59,878 nucleotides of DNA from a virus: positions 1-59,878 of the IMG/VR virus record IMGVR_UViG_3300010938_000042. One strand, written 5' to 3'. Within the stretch, counting starts at the first letter, position 1. The number at the start of each line of letters is the position of its first letter. The translations under genes and the position numbers were made by a program. Under the pieces are notes generated by a model, which made no database searches, was not told the origin of the DNA, and was given only the letters and a program-made list of their open reading frames with translations. Below are positions 32,601 through 42,325 of this stretch, piece after piece.

Positions 32601-32608
32601 CAAAGATA
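32601..32608 (-). promoter_or_regulatory. Promoter -7 box
   Basis: Minus-strand TATCTTTG, 4 bases before the ATG at 32596. Such a short distance predicts a leaderless or nearly leaderless mRNA, as for several other genes here. Confidence 0.55.
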
Positions 32609-32611
32609 AAT

Positions 32612-35600
32612 CTATTTTTCAATTTGTCTGGGGGCTATCCTAAACTTGGTTAAAAAATATATCAGTTCCTGATAAGTGGCTACTTCAAATTTCATAGTAG
32701 CATACAAATACTTTCCATACAACATTGAAGTGGCAAGATTATTAAGACCGGTAGGATTATCCACCGTAACTGTGCTGTCTCTTTTTATGGGAGCATAATA
32801 TAAATCCTCCCTTGTCGTAAATTCAGTTTCATCCAGATAACTGATATGATTCTTGGTTTCAAATTCAAACTTGTATGGAACTATTTCGCTTTTTACTGAA
32901 ATCGCTTCAAAATACTTGGTATCATCCAAATCATTTATAACACCCGTAAGATACCCTTCTTCCGTTTGAGAAGTGGATCCATTGTCATACCATGTTAAAT
33001 AATCCCCAATATTATGTTCGTACAGTTGTGACACATCTGCTATCGGACGAGGGCTAAGAAAAGTATCCCTCCACCTAAGATATATTTTTGGTTTGTGGGT
33101 TAAAAAAGTTGTAAACTTATTCTTAAATTCATTAAGAACTATTGTGTATTCGTTATTATAAAGACCCATAGGTTGTTTTTCCCATACATTAGGATATTGA
33201 TCCGGAGGTTGGTTGGTCGAAAGAACACCTGATACATTCTTATATACATCCCCGTATATCAAAAACGGATCGGTCGAATAATAAACATACGCTCCATTGG
33301 CATAACCTAATCCGGAATCCCATTCAGAAATGGTACTATTTATGCCTCTTATAGTCCATACTACATCCGCGTATCTATTGTCCCATACTCCATGAATCCC
33401 CAACCCATCAGCGGGCATATCGAAATTATCAACCCATGTTAAATTATTGGCAAAAAATGACTGCATACCTTTTATGTCGGATATGCTTACGGTGCCATCA
33501 TACCCAAACCTTGCCACTTTCTTTAATACAGTATTGATCCAATAAAAAACATCATTACCCCCTGGACTATATCCCTTGATGATAGACCATTTATGTTTGC
33601 AACCTATATTTGAAATAGTGACACCATCTCTATCCATTACAGCCCCATCCCCAATTACTACTGATGTTCCTGCGGCTTCAAGTGTTCCGCGCGTGTTGAA
33701 AAACCATCTCTCAAACCTTCGCTCCTGCCAACTGATTAACTCTCCATTCCCATTAGCATGATGAACTATTTCACCATAAGATAAATCGCCATCCCTAAAA
33801 TCAAGCGGCAAATATATCCGATAACTATCCTGTATTGAATTTTGCGGCTTAACGGGGGACCATATAATCCGCGTTGGCAAATCCGTTGCCTGTTCAATAT
33901 CGGGGTCAAATGCCGTATCAATCTTTACTTCGTTACGAATATTATATCCTTTCTGATATTCTTCATTTGGCAAACTTGAAGTTGCAAGCCATTTAGCGGT
34001 TCCAATACCTGGATAAATGTATTGGGTGGTTCCTTCAGCAATCGTCTTCATTTGGGAATTGATCCTATTCTGACAATAAAAAGATATTCCACCACCAAAT
34101 CCATTAAATTCTAAATCACCAGCCCTTTGTTTTAAATACACAAGTTGTGTAAATGTGTCCCCCCCAAATGTATCAATCATTACGGGAGATGCCGTCAAAC
34201 TATCAAATGAGGCATATGCGCCCGTAGATACATATCGAGTTGTAGAAACATCTCCATATTTATCAGACAAAGGCCTAAAATATTGCATATAACGGATCCC
34301 AAAATCATGTACCGATCCTGACGGAGTTAATGGTGAGGGTTGAGTAAATCCTGTTGAATAATATAATACTGGAGATTTTGGACTATCGCAGGTGCTTAAA
34401 GTGCCCCCAATACTTGAATTATCTACATAAATAAATTTTTGGTATGTAATACCGCCTATGGTTGCAGAACCTCCTTTTGCTATGGTCTGCATATCATTAA
34501 GAGTTGCGTCTTGAATAGGATTGGGACCACCACCTACCGAATTTGTATCGAATTTTCCGCCCGTTTGAGAATAATATGAATACTTCTGTTGATTAACATC
34601 AATGTACTGATTGATTAAAGACATATAAAAAGGCTGTCCGAAATTGAGCATCCTGTCCCCAATCGTAAATACAATATCAGTATTACTAAACATTATGTCT
34701 GGACTATAAAAAGACCCATATTGCGGACGGACAGTCACCATCGCACCTACAACCCCGGAATTTGCATAATCTGCAAAAGCATTTGCAACAATAGTATCTA
34801 CCGTATTGGTGGTAGTTATTCCTGATGGGGGATTATCTGATCCAACATAATCATTAAACGGCGACCCTCCAGAATCCAAACCGGGAATAAGAAAAGAAGT
34901 GTTCATTCCCAAAAAAACTATGCCGGATGCCAAAACTTCCTGAACACATTCTGCCCTTACAATTTCTATTCTATCATATATTTCTCTTATAGGTTTCCCA
35001 TTTACCAAATAGTCAAGATTAATATTTTCAAACCGTATGTAGGGGACTTTTATATTATTATTTGTAAACGGAGCGCCGGATGGATCGACAAGATTAAAAT
35101 TGCTTAATGTCGTATTTCTTCTTGCATAAGAAAGTGTATCAAATGTAATATCATCTATATGAAAAACCTGCGTCCATCCACCATTATCCCTCCTTCGTAA
35201 CTTTACCCCAAAACGGTATGTTTCATTGTACATATATCCCACATATCCATTTACATTTTCCGGCTTTTGATATTCCGCAACCCTTAAATTACCCTGAATA
35301 TTACCGCCAACCGTTGGTAAATCTTTCTGAAATAATGAGTGTTCAATTGTTTGCGCCCATGTTGTCAAATCCGCCTGTTCAATGACCGTAATATTTGATA
35401 ACACCATTCTGCTGTCTATAACTGTAATATTCTTAGCTGTTTCAACAGCCGTAGAGAATTGATTAAGTGTTGCAAGATCAAGATCCGTAACGTCACTTTC
35501 TGTACCAGTATGTTCTATTGTAATTGTATCTGATTGATTATCCAATAATTCCCTTCGTATAATATATCCTTCAATAGCACTCCCAACATAATTTACCCCA

Positions 35601-37063
35601 GCTAATTCTATATATTTAAAAAGTCCAGGTATTATGCCCGATACCTCAAATTGATTGATTTTAGGCGTAGTTACTCCGGGCAAATCTCCAATAAGCAAAT
35701 ACGGACTTGCGCCAGTTGACGCTGTAAAAACATTTATTGGATTAGTTAGATCCGTCCATTCAGTAGGAGTCAATGAATCGGATAAAAACCTAATTGAGTA
35801 TCTCCAATTCCCGGATTTTATTGCCCCTCCCCCTTGTACCTGCCCAGTAAAACTTAAATCCACATTAGTAGAAGCCAGAATCAACCGCGTTTCTTCAGCT
35901 ATGCTTCCGTAATCATATCTGCCTCCATTTATTGATAATCCACCATCCTGCACGAAAGGAAGTGTGTAATAAAAACAACGCGGAACATTATAATCATCTG
36001 TCCAATAAACAGAATCTTTTAATGAATTTCTTTCCGCATAAGTATCCGGTTGTTTCTTTGTTCTAAAATTCCACTCTTTTGTACGAAGCAATCTGGTATA
36101 AGTCCATGTCGAGGTATCAAAATTTTTCTGCGCCACTCCAAGTTCGCCAACCGCTTCGTTGTAATAAGACAGGGTAACAACAAACCCTCCTCCGACTGCA
36201 ACAAAATTTGAATAGTATTCTTTAAGATCAATTACAGATGGACTAATAACATCTACAATCCAATCCCCGTCAATAGCCGTACCCGAATTTTCAAGTGATA
36301 TTTTCCACCCATTTGTCAATCCATGAGAACTTGAGAACGTAACCCTAAAACGCCCAGATCCATTGTTCGCTACGCTGGTAACGGTCAGTTGCTGTGAAGT
36401 TGGAAGTTCAGTTTGAGGTGTACTCCAAATGTATAAATCACTTAAAAGATCATTGCTGCCAATTACATTCAAAGATCCGTCAAGAGAGGTATCATATGCC
36501 TCCCGAACCAATATCGAATCAAGACGAGGATCGTCCACAAGTGCAAAAACATCTGCTCTATATGTAGCAAAAAAATCCCAATCATATCCTGATATATCAT
36601 TAAGGGTTATATCAATATACCCAGCCGTATTTGTCCCGCTTGTATCAACACTTGAAAAGGTGGCCGTAGGATCAAAATTGACAGTTATGTTAGATGATAT
36701 TGCCGTAACTTGAGCTGCAAATCCAAGCGACCTATCCCAATAAAAAACTGTCGGAGACGGATATGGCGATGGTGATGAGTTAAGTTGTTCCCCGTTTTGA
36801 CCTATAAAAACCAAATATCCTGTATTAGGGGCGACAACCTGTTCCAAATACAATCTCCACGTCTTGTTTTGGGTTGAAACGGAACCCAATGAAAATGATA
36901 ATTCATTGCCCCTGCGTGGTATTTGCCCTTGTGTACTTTCTGTATTCTGCGTAAGATGTTGAATATTTAAAGCATTCCTGTAATTTCCATCCCCAATATA
37001 TTCAATTGAAGTATCCTGATCCAACCCACCTAAAGGGGAATATTTTTGTAAAAATCGAGGCAT
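32612..37063 (-). CDS. Large tail protein (1483 aa), stabilisation/tail hub-like
   Basis: A 1483-residue beta-rich protein beginning MPRFLQKYSPLGGLDQDTSIEYIGDGNYRNALNIQHLTQNTESTQGQIPRRGNELSF, an N-terminus resembling large tail (stabilisation) proteins of crAss-like phages. It has many aromatic and Gly/Ser-rich stretches (VFYWDRSLGFAAQVTAI, GDWIVDVISPSVIDLKEYYSNFVAVGGGF) and no catalytic motif I can see. It is the first gene of the minus-strand tail operon. Upstream are a -7 box (TACCTTTG, minus, 37080-37087) and a gap in which the plus-strand lipoprotein island begins. Very probably a tail tube, hub or sheath-like component. Confidence 0.65.
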   Translation of the reverse strand: MPRFLQKYSPLGGLDQDTSIEYIGDGNYRNALNIQHLTQNTESTQGQIPRRGNELSFSLGSVSTQNKTWRLYLEQVVAPNTGYLVFIGQNGEQLNSSPSPYPSPTVFYWDRSLGFAAQVTAISSNITVNFDPTATFSSVDTSGTNTAGYIDITLNDISGYDWDFFATYRADVFALVDDPRLDSILVREAYDTSLDGSLNVIGSNDLLSDLYIWSTPQTELPTSQQLTVTSVANNGSGRFRVTFSSSHGLTNGWKISLENSGTAIDGDWIVDVISPSVIDLKEYYSNFVAVGGGFVVTLSYYNEAVGELGVAQKNFDTSTWTYTRLLRTKEWNFRTKKQPDTYAERNSLKDSVYWTDDYNVPRCFYYTLPFVQDGGLSINGGRYDYGSIAEETRLILASTNVDLSFTGQVQGGGAIKSGNWRYSIRFLSDSLTPTEWTDLTNPINVFTASTGASPYLLIGDLPGVTTPKINQFEVSGIIPGLFKYIELAGVNYVGSAIEGYIIRRELLDNQSDTITIEHTGTESDVTDLDLATLNQFSTAVETAKNITVIDSRMVLSNITVIEQADLTTWAQTIEHSLFQKDLPTVGGNIQGNLRVAEYQKPENVNGYVGYMYNETYRFGVKLRRRDNGGWTQVFHIDDITFDTLSYARRNTTLSNFNLVDPSGAPFTNNNIKVPYIRFENINLDYLVNGKPIREIYDRIEIVRAECVQEVLASGIVFLGMNTSFLIPGLDSGGSPFNDYVGSDNPPSGITTTNTVDTIVANAFADYANSGVVGAMVTVRPQYGSFYSPDIMFSNTDIVFTIGDRMLNFGQPFYMSLINQYIDVNQQKYSYYSQTGGKFDTNSVGGGPNPIQDATLNDMQTIAKGGSATIGGITYQKFIYVDNSSIGGTLSTCDSPKSPVLYYSTGFTQPSPLTPSGSVHDFGIRYMQYFRPLSDKYGDVSTTRYVSTGAYASFDSLTASPVMIDTFGGDTFTQLVYLKQRAGDLEFNGFGGGISFYCQNRINSQMKTIAEGTTQYIYPGIGTAKWLATSSLPNEEYQKGYNIRNEVKIDTAFDPDIEQATDLPTRIIWSPVKPQNSIQDSYRIYLPLDFRDGDLSYGEIVHHANGNGELISWQERRFERWFFNTRGTLEAAGTSVVIGDGAVMDRDGVTISNIGCKHKWSIIKGYSPGGNDVFYWINTVLKKVARFGYDGTVSISDIKGMQSFFANNLTWVDNFDMPADGLGIHGVWDNRYADVVWTIRGINSTISEWDSGLGYANGAYVYYSTDPFLIYGDVYKNVSGVLSTNQPPDQYPNVWEKQPMGLYNNEYTIVLNEFKNKFTTFLTHKPKIYLRWRDTFLSPRPIADVSQLYEHNIGDYLTWYDNGSTSQTEEGYLTGVINDLDDTKYFEAISVKSEIVPYKFEFETKNHISYLDETEFTTREDLYYAPIKRDSTVTVDNPTGLNNLATSMLYGKYLYATMKFEVATYQELIYFLTKFRIAPRQIEK

Positions 37064-37163
37064 TTTGCCTTATTTTTACAAAGGTATGTTTTTTATTCAA
37101 TTTTATTTTTATGGTGTTGAAAAATCATAACAAATATATATTGTTGTTTGATATAATATTTCA

Positions 37164-37171
37164 TAAATTTG
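37164..37171 (+). promoter_or_regulatory. Promoter -7 box of the lipoprotein gene
   Basis: TAAATTTG, with a TTG about 20 bases upstream (TTGTTG at 37141) as a possible -33 element. The ATG follows 5 bases later at 37176. Points away from the minus-strand tail gene. Confidence 0.55.
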
Positions 37172-37175
37172 TATT

Positions 37176-37664
37176 ATGAAATACATCGCAATACTCATCA
37201 TCATCTTTGCATCATGCTCCACTTTGCCAAAGGGCGCACCCAAAAATGATACTGTTATCCAATACATTGATGAAGTAATGGGAGAAAAAATCGGGAAAGG
37301 AATGTGTTTTGATTTCGTTCAATCCGCTATGAGAATTAAAATGTCTGACTGGTACAAAAAGGGGTGGGAGCATAAAAGTAAATTCAAAGTAAACCAAGCG
37401 GCACCAGAAGATGTAGTGCATTTTAAAAATCATGTGGGAATTGTTTATTCAGTAACCGACAGTTCCATCTTCATAGCAGAACAAAATGTCTGCGATTCTG
37501 ATGATAGAAAAACAATATGGTATAACACCGGACTCCATTATATCTTTGGTATTGCTATCCCCACTTACGAAAAAACAACAGTTTGTAAAGACAGCAGGGT
37601 TCAAATTCGTGAACTATCTATTGAAAAAATAAAAGAACTAAAATGTAAATTCTACCGTTTTTAA
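37176..37664 (+). CDS. CHAP/NlpC-like lipoprotein (moron, lysis or exclusion)
   Basis: A 162-residue protein. A hydrophobic N-terminus (MKYIAILIIIFASCS) ends in a lipobox-like ASC, suggesting a lipoprotein. The mature part has the pattern of a small cysteine peptidase fold: GMCFDFVQ near residue 45 (candidate nucleophile Cys), NHVGIVYSV near 86 (candidate His), AEQNVCD near 102 (polar residue). CHAP/NlpC enzymes cleave peptidoglycan peptides. As a lipoprotein encoded on the strand opposite to the virion operon, with its own promoter, it could prevent superinfection or aid lysis. The fold call is moderate. Confidence 0.62.
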   Translation: MKYIAILIIIFASCSTLPKGAPKNDTVIQYIDEVMGEKIGKGMCFDFVQSAMRIKMSDWYKKGWEHKSKFKVNQAAPEDVVHFKNHVGIVYSVTDSSIFIAEQNVCDSDDRKTIWYNTGLHYIFGIAIPTYEKTTVCKDSRVQIRELSIEKIKELKCKFYRF

Positions 37665-37666
37665 TA

Positions 37667-37674
37667 TATCTTTG
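37667..37674 (+). promoter_or_regulatory. Promoter -7 box
   Basis: TATCTTTG, 16 bases before the ATG at 37691. May serve the second gene of the island independently of the lipoprotein. Confidence 0.5.
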
Positions 37675-37690
37675 CTTAAACATATTTCCT

Positions 37691-38017
37691 ATGCCAGACG
37701 AAGAATACAAAAAACAGCACAAAACAAATTCAAAGCGCGAATGCAACGCATTTAAAAATTGTGGCTCACTTGGTAAATCCAGAATCCCAGATTCGCGTAG
37801 GCTTTTCGATTCAAAATCAAAAAAATCTAAGGGGGACACTTCAAATGATAAAGACAAAGTAAAGATTAAAGTATACGAAACCCCGGAAAAATTTTCTTAT
37901 CAGGCAGGAACAGCAAAAGCTGGCGAACCGATGCAGGAAAAACCGGAAGTATCTGGAAGCGGTATGTCAAAAGAAGAACGCGACGCCGCTATGAAAAAAT
38001 ACAAAACAAGATATTAA
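37691..38017 (+). CDS. Charged protein of unknown function
   Basis: A 108-residue, strongly charged, Lys-rich protein, probably disordered. The first part has two cysteines and basic residues (YKKQHKTNSKRECNAFKNCGSLGKSRIPDSRRLFDSKSKKSKGD). The end is Lys/Glu-rich (MSKEERDAAMKKYKTRY). It may be a DNA- or membrane-associated accessory. It converges with the minus-strand 47-residue gene, overlapping it by 4 nt. Confidence 0.5.
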   Translation: MPDEEYKKQHKTNSKRECNAFKNCGSLGKSRIPDSRRLFDSKSKKSKGDTSNDKDKVKIKVYETPEKFSYQAGTAKAGEPMQEKPEVSGSGMSKEERDAAMKKYKTRY

Positions 38018-38157
38018 GATTTCTTTTTTTGCGTAAAAGGCACCCATCCCGCACTTCTCATTGTGCCATATATGTACGCTCTTGCCCTTTTTGAATCAAC
38101 AGTACCGAATTTCTTCATGGCCTCTTTTTTCAAGGCCCGCTCCATTTTTTTAGGCAT
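38014..38157 (-). CDS. 47-aa phage protein upstream of the tail operon
   Basis: MPKKMERALKKEAMKKFGTVDSKRARAYIYGTMRSAGWVPFTQKKKS. Basic, helical, ending in a conserved-looking YIYGTMRSAGWVP. This style of small protein recurs next to portal genes in Bacteroidota phages. It starts inside the end of the portal gene (8-nt overlap), so it is probably translated with it. Role unknown. Confidence 0.6.
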   Translation of the reverse strand: MPKKMERALKKEAMKKFGTVDSKRARAYIYGTMRSAGWVPFTQKKKS

Positions 38158-40381
38158 TTGTATTAATTTTGTTCTGTTCCCTGATAACTTCTTTCTTTTT
38201 CTCCCCCTTTAAATCCTCCTTCAATATAGAAGATTCCACCTCCAGCCTCTTTCTCTCATTCATACCTTGCTGCCTTATTTCTTCCGCTTTTACCATACCT
38301 GTGCTTGCCTGCTCCTCAAGCATTGCTTTTGATTGCATCTGTTGTATTTGAGTTTCTTTAGCTTCTTCCTTACGTTTATTTAAACCATACTCAAGCTGAT
38401 TGCGAAGCTCTGTGAGTGTATCTGAACTAAGCATATCAATAAAATCAAGCATATCAATCCGGTCATTTTGGGCCAACGCCTGACCAATAGCCAATATCTG
38501 CTGACGTTGTTGATTATCAATAATATCATGCGGCGAAACAGATACCAAAAGATCCTCAAAAATCCAATCTTTTGTGATCTTTATAACCTTCATTCCTCGA
38601 TCTCCTACAATTAATGGAGCTATCTCGTCCTCATTATTATTTGCATAAATCAGCTTTGCAAGATTAACTTGATATTGAAGATTAATTTCATTGAATTTGA
38701 ATAAGTTGTTATAAAGCATGGCGTTACCAACGGATGATGCAAGAGCCATCCCTTTGAAAACCCCAAGCCCAATTTGCTGATCCTGTTGCCCCTGGACTGC
38801 TTTTGGCAAATTAAGCAAATCCTCTACCATACGCTCCATCTGAAAATAAAGATTGGAATATTCGATAATGGATTGATCCAATGTCATATCTACCGGATAA
38901 ACCCAAGGTTGTCCATCCGTTTGGCCGCCCTCCCCAGAGGTGCCAGGTGCAACATGAACCCCCATAGTCTTCAGATCAGAGATAAATTCTTTACTCCCTA
39001 CTCCATCCCCTAATTTTGAGCCATTTATTACGTATCCTTTGCCGGCATTCTTTCCTGTTATCTCCACTATTTTATACTGATAATAATCCATCTTATCAAT
39101 CAATTGAGCAATGCTTCCTATGATCGATATACCGTCACCTATAATAGTATTTCCGCTAAGAATTTTTATAGGAAGCTCTGGATCAAATCCTTTATTGATG
39201 CTACGAACTGTGTTTTCCGCATATCCGTATTTGACCAGATATTTATTTCCTAAAACCGTAGCGCAATGAACATCCATAATTTTATATTTCCCCTTTGTCT
39301 TTTTCTTGTTTTTAACCAAATAATGATTGCCGTGCTTATCTTCCACGTCAATATAGGTGGTATCTCTTGGCCCGATCCAGAACATAGTGACGGCGGTTAC
39401 GGTCATATCCGTATTTCTATTTACCCACCAACGCAATGAATCCGAATTGTAATAACTCATTACATTATTAAAAAAATCCCCCCCCTTTGCAATTTCTTTC
39501 AATTCATACATTTCGTTGTCGGTTATGCGCCATTCGCCTGAATTTCTTTTTCTTATGATTTCAGGTATAGTTACTCTTTCGATAAACCCGCAAAATTGGC
39601 CGTCCCGCACAAATGGATCGTCACTCCTGGTATCCCAAATCAAATTGTAAAATGGGATCTTTCTTTGCATAACTCGCCCGTTTTCTGCGTAATTATACAT
39701 AGCCATTACATTAGCCGGCGCAAAATCCTGTTTGAATGCCTCAATGTAAAGGGTATCAGAATCATTTGACCATTCCACGTATTTGCCAAGATCCGCCGCC
39801 GCCTGCTCCAATGAATCTTTTAATGAATAAAGATACTTCTCTGCATCTTCCTGTGAATTAAACTTGCGACCAAGGGGCGGCTGATATACAATGCCGAATT
39901 TATCCTCCAACTCTTTCAATACTGCTGATGATTGTTCATCAAACTGAATCATTACGTCCTCCCATAACTTCATCCTATTACTAACCGCCCGTTTGCTATA
40001 ATTTTTAGCTGAAATTTCCTTACTTGAAAGTTGATTAATAAATTGCCCTACAAGCCGATCAATCAGATTTTTTACCTTTTTGCTTTTCACCCATACGGCT
40101 TGCAAATTACCGCCGCCAGGCGATTGAGTCACATGGTTATAATCTATATTCCTTTGTTTCCCAAGATAATACAATGCGTATTGAAGCCCCTTCTCAACTG
40201 GCGACATATTACCTATATAATCGTCCTGATTCCAATAAGAATATGGCCTATTATAATAGTTCTGTGCAAAATACCGAACATTGTCTGTCCACCATTGAGG
40301 GGTTTTTTCATTTTCTGGCACATCCGGGTCCGGCTGTTGATATGTAAGCGGAGATGATGGAATAATGTACGGAAAAGCCAT
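38150..40381 (-). CDS. Portal protein
   Basis: A 743-residue protein with the profile of phage portal proteins: an N-terminal region with many Tyr/Trp (TPQWWTDNVRYFAQNYYNRPYSYW), a central alpha/beta region and a long helical C-terminus (EYGLNKRKEEAKETQIQQMQSKAMLEEQASTGMVKAEEIRQQGMNERKRLEVES). In crAss-like podoviruses the portal is of this size. The C-terminal segment is likely a crown or barrel. The order scaffold, major capsid protein, head proteins, portal supports the call. A G8 tract (39478-39485) codes for Gly-Gly. Confidence 0.78.
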   Translation of the reverse strand: MAFPYIIPSSPLTYQQPDPDVPENEKTPQWWTDNVRYFAQNYYNRPYSYWNQDDYIGNMSPVEKGLQYALYYLGKQRNIDYNHVTQSPGGGNLQAVWVKSKKVKNLIDRLVGQFINQLSSKEISAKNYSKRAVSNRMKLWEDVMIQFDEQSSAVLKELEDKFGIVYQPPLGRKFNSQEDAEKYLYSLKDSLEQAAADLGKYVEWSNDSDTLYIEAFKQDFAPANVMAMYNYAENGRVMQRKIPFYNLIWDTRSDDPFVRDGQFCGFIERVTIPEIIRKRNSGEWRITDNEMYELKEIAKGGDFFNNVMSYYNSDSLRWWVNRNTDMTVTAVTMFWIGPRDTTYIDVEDKHGNHYLVKNKKKTKGKYKIMDVHCATVLGNKYLVKYGYAENTVRSINKGFDPELPIKILSGNTIIGDGISIIGSIAQLIDKMDYYQYKIVEITGKNAGKGYVINGSKLGDGVGSKEFISDLKTMGVHVAPGTSGEGGQTDGQPWVYPVDMTLDQSIIEYSNLYFQMERMVEDLLNLPKAVQGQQDQQIGLGVFKGMALASSVGNAMLYNNLFKFNEINLQYQVNLAKLIYANNNEDEIAPLIVGDRGMKVIKITKDWIFEDLLVSVSPHDIIDNQQRQQILAIGQALAQNDRIDMLDFIDMLSSDTLTELRNQLEYGLNKRKEEAKETQIQQMQSKAMLEEQASTGMVKAEEIRQQGMNERKRLEVESSILKEDLKGEKKKEVIREQNKINTNA

Positions 40382-40395
40382 CGTGCTAATTTTTA

Positions 40396-40403
40396 CAAAT
40401 GTA
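40396..40403 (-). promoter_or_regulatory. Promoter -7 box of the portal gene
   Basis: Minus-strand TACATTTG, 15 bases upstream of the ATG at 40381. Lies just beyond the terminator of the head genes, which suggests a fresh transcript for the portal. Confidence 0.55.
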
Positions 40404-40404
40404 T

Positions 40405-40445
40405 AATAAAAAACCCCGATTTTTTATATCGGGGTTTTATTTTTA
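40405..40445 (-). terminator. Intrinsic terminator after head gene
   Basis: AAACCCCGAT and ATCGGGGTTT form a perfect stem with A- and T-runs on both sides, so it works in either direction. On the minus strand it ends the transcript of the head genes (40456-41493). Confidence 0.82.
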
Positions 40446-40455
40446 TCAACCTATA

Positions 40456-41493
40456 TTAGGCCGTAACCGCCTGAGTTGTGTTTTTCTCAGCAAGGGCAAT
40501 CTTCTCTTTCAGTCTTTCAATAGTCCATGAATGCCCCATTTGGATACCGGCAATACCAAGTGATTTACCCTTTGCAATTAAAGCCGCCTTCTCATCAAAT
40601 ATAGCCGCCTTTTTTGCTTCGATTGCTGCCTTATCGTTGGCCTTATCCGTTGGATTCTTAATCCTTTTTTCGTGAAATTTTACCGAATCATACTCAAACT
40701 TGGATACGGATTTCTCCAAATCCTCCTTGTTTACATCAAGAGGCAATATGTCCTTTTCAGAAACCTGTCTCTTTACATAATCGTAAACTTTATCATTCAC
40801 TTTCATGTAGGCAAGTACGCTTTCAAAATCATCTCCCACAATCTCATTGCCCGCACCTGCGTAATACTTGCCCCCACGCTGATTGATGATATTTAAATTA
40901 ATGGCCTTGCTCACAATTACAGTATGTGTTTTATCAGGTGAAGACCATGTGGAAAGAAACTGTGAAGTGTCACGCATCAAAATACCGTTTGAATAATCAA
41001 GTAAAGAAACAAACACTTCCTCAAATGATTTTCCAACGGGGTTGTATCCTACGAAAAACGCAACATCCATCATGTCTCCAATAGTCATATTGTTAACCAT
41101 ATTAAACACCACATTCTTTTGTTTTAGTAAACGAACCCTTGCTATATCCTTCTTTCTTTTATCCAAAAATTCAAATTGAGGCGTTCCTTGTTTATTTGGA
41201 TTTACAAATCCATCGCATACAACCTGCGGATGCTTTTGTAAATACGTCACAAAATCATTAGTCGCCCTATCCTTCTCATCGTCCCAACGTATAGTAATTT
41301 CTTTGTTGTTTTGATCGAACCATTGGCTGAATATCCTCTCTGTGCTTTTATTCAACTCACGGTTAATTACAACACCATACGGTTCAATAAGAACAATTTT
41401 GTTTCTCTTATCGCGGTCAAAATATTCGCCGCGAAAATTTACAGTTACTTTTCCTTCTGATTGAACAGGTCTTAATGTTACTTCCTGAATCAT
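40456..41493 (-). CDS. Head-region structural protein, unassigned
   Basis: A 345-residue protein between the head protein at 41553-42293 and the portal. Central segment GMKFEYDS...KVNDKVYDYVKRQVSEKD and a Lys/Ala-rich helical C-terminus (NDKAAIEAKKAAIFDEKAALIAKGKSLGIAG). The C-terminus reads like a small coiled region or a SAP-like helical pair (KGKSLGIAGIQMGHSWTIERLKEKIALAEKN), which could bind nucleic acid. No family call beyond that. Confidence 0.55.
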   Translation of the reverse strand: MIQEVTLRPVQSEGKVTVNFRGEYFDRDKRNKIVLIEPYGVVINRELNKSTERIFSQWFDQNNKEITIRWDDEKDRATNDFVTYLQKHPQVVCDGFVNPNKQGTPQFEFLDKRKKDIARVRLLKQKNVVFNMVNNMTIGDMMDVAFFVGYNPVGKSFEEVFVSLLDYSNGILMRDTSQFLSTWSSPDKTHTVIVSKAINLNIINQRGGKYYAGAGNEIVGDDFESVLAYMKVNDKVYDYVKRQVSEKDILPLDVNKEDLEKSVSKFEYDSVKFHEKRIKNPTDKANDKAAIEAKKAAIFDEKAALIAKGKSLGIAGIQMGHSWTIERLKEKIALAEKNTTQAVTA

Positions 41494-41508
41494 TTTATTG
41501 TGTTTTAT

Positions 41509-41542
41509 AAAAAAGAGGGGAAGCGTCCTCCCCCTCTTTCTT
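41509..41542 (-). terminator. Intrinsic terminator
   Basis: AAGAGGGG and CCCCTCTT form a stem with the loop AAGCGTCCTC on the plus strand. The minus strand ends in a T-run. Separates the decoration-like gene (41553-42293) from the next gene. Confidence 0.75.
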
Positions 41543-41552
41543 TTGGTTTTTG

Positions 41553-42293
41553 TTAGTATCCAACTGCAATGATCTCTGGGTCTGCAACACCACCTGCAAG
41601 CGCATTGAGCGTATCCTGCATTTTGGTGTTAAAGGCCGCAAATTGAGCATCACCCTGGTTTACATAGAAATGAAGCGTATTCTTACCCTGAAGTACGCGC
41701 GTGTCCATTTGGGGCGCAGCCTCCTGGTAATAAGTAATACGGTATTCTGTGTAAGTAGTTCCAGAGGTAGCCCCGCTTACTCCGGCTGCGGCAAGGGTAG
41801 CTCCCTGACCAGTAGCCGTTACGCCAGTTACAGTATTAGTGATCGTTCCAATATTCTGAATAGCAGAAACTGAAAAGATCGGATAACCTGTATTGGCAGT
41901 TAAAGTAATCGGAGTTCCAGCACCGGATGCCGTTACCTGAATGGAAGTAAGACCAGTTTGTGCATTGATCTGATTGACAAATGCCGTTGCAATTTCTGCG
42001 GCAGTGCCCGAAGAATCACTGGTGTAGCTTACAATGTAGGTTATGGGGTTTCCATTTACAACCTGATTGATTGCAAACTTATAGGTTGTATCATTGGCTG
42101 CGGTGAACGCAACGGTCCATACGCCGGCCGTTTCAGCTACCCCTGTGATGATTGTTGCGCTTTCAATAAAGCGGTAATCAAGGGTAGGAAATGTTCCGGT
42201 AGTAACAGCCGAAGATGCCAATGACAACTTCCGGTTGGCAAGGGAAATATCCGATGCGCCGGTTGGATTGTTTAAGACAACATTAATATCCAT
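41553..42293 (-). CDS. Head decoration or accessory structural protein
   Basis: A 246-residue beta-rich protein, with Thr/Ser-rich strands (GVWTVAFTAANDTTYKFAINQVVNGNPITYIVSYTSDSSGTAAEIATAFVNQINAQTGLTSIQVTASGAGTPITLTAN) and no enzymatic motif. The position directly after the major capsid gene is that of decoration or head fibre proteins. The strand-rich middle with a helical insertion (AEIATAFVNQINA) is often seen in such phage proteins. Confidence 0.6.
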   Translation of the reverse strand: MDINVVLNNPTGASDISLANRKLSLASSAVTTGTFPTLDYRFIESATIITGVAETAGVWTVAFTAANDTTYKFAINQVVNGNPITYIVSYTSDSSGTAAEIATAFVNQINAQTGLTSIQVTASGAGTPITLTANTGYPIFSVSAIQNIGTITNTVTGVTATGQGATLAAAGVSGATSGTTYTEYRITYYQEAAPQMDTRVLQGKNTLHFYVNQGDAQFAAFNTKMQDTLNALAGGVADPEIIAVGY

Positions 42294-42325
42294 TGTTTTG
42301 TCTGTTTTGTGTTAATGTATTGGAA

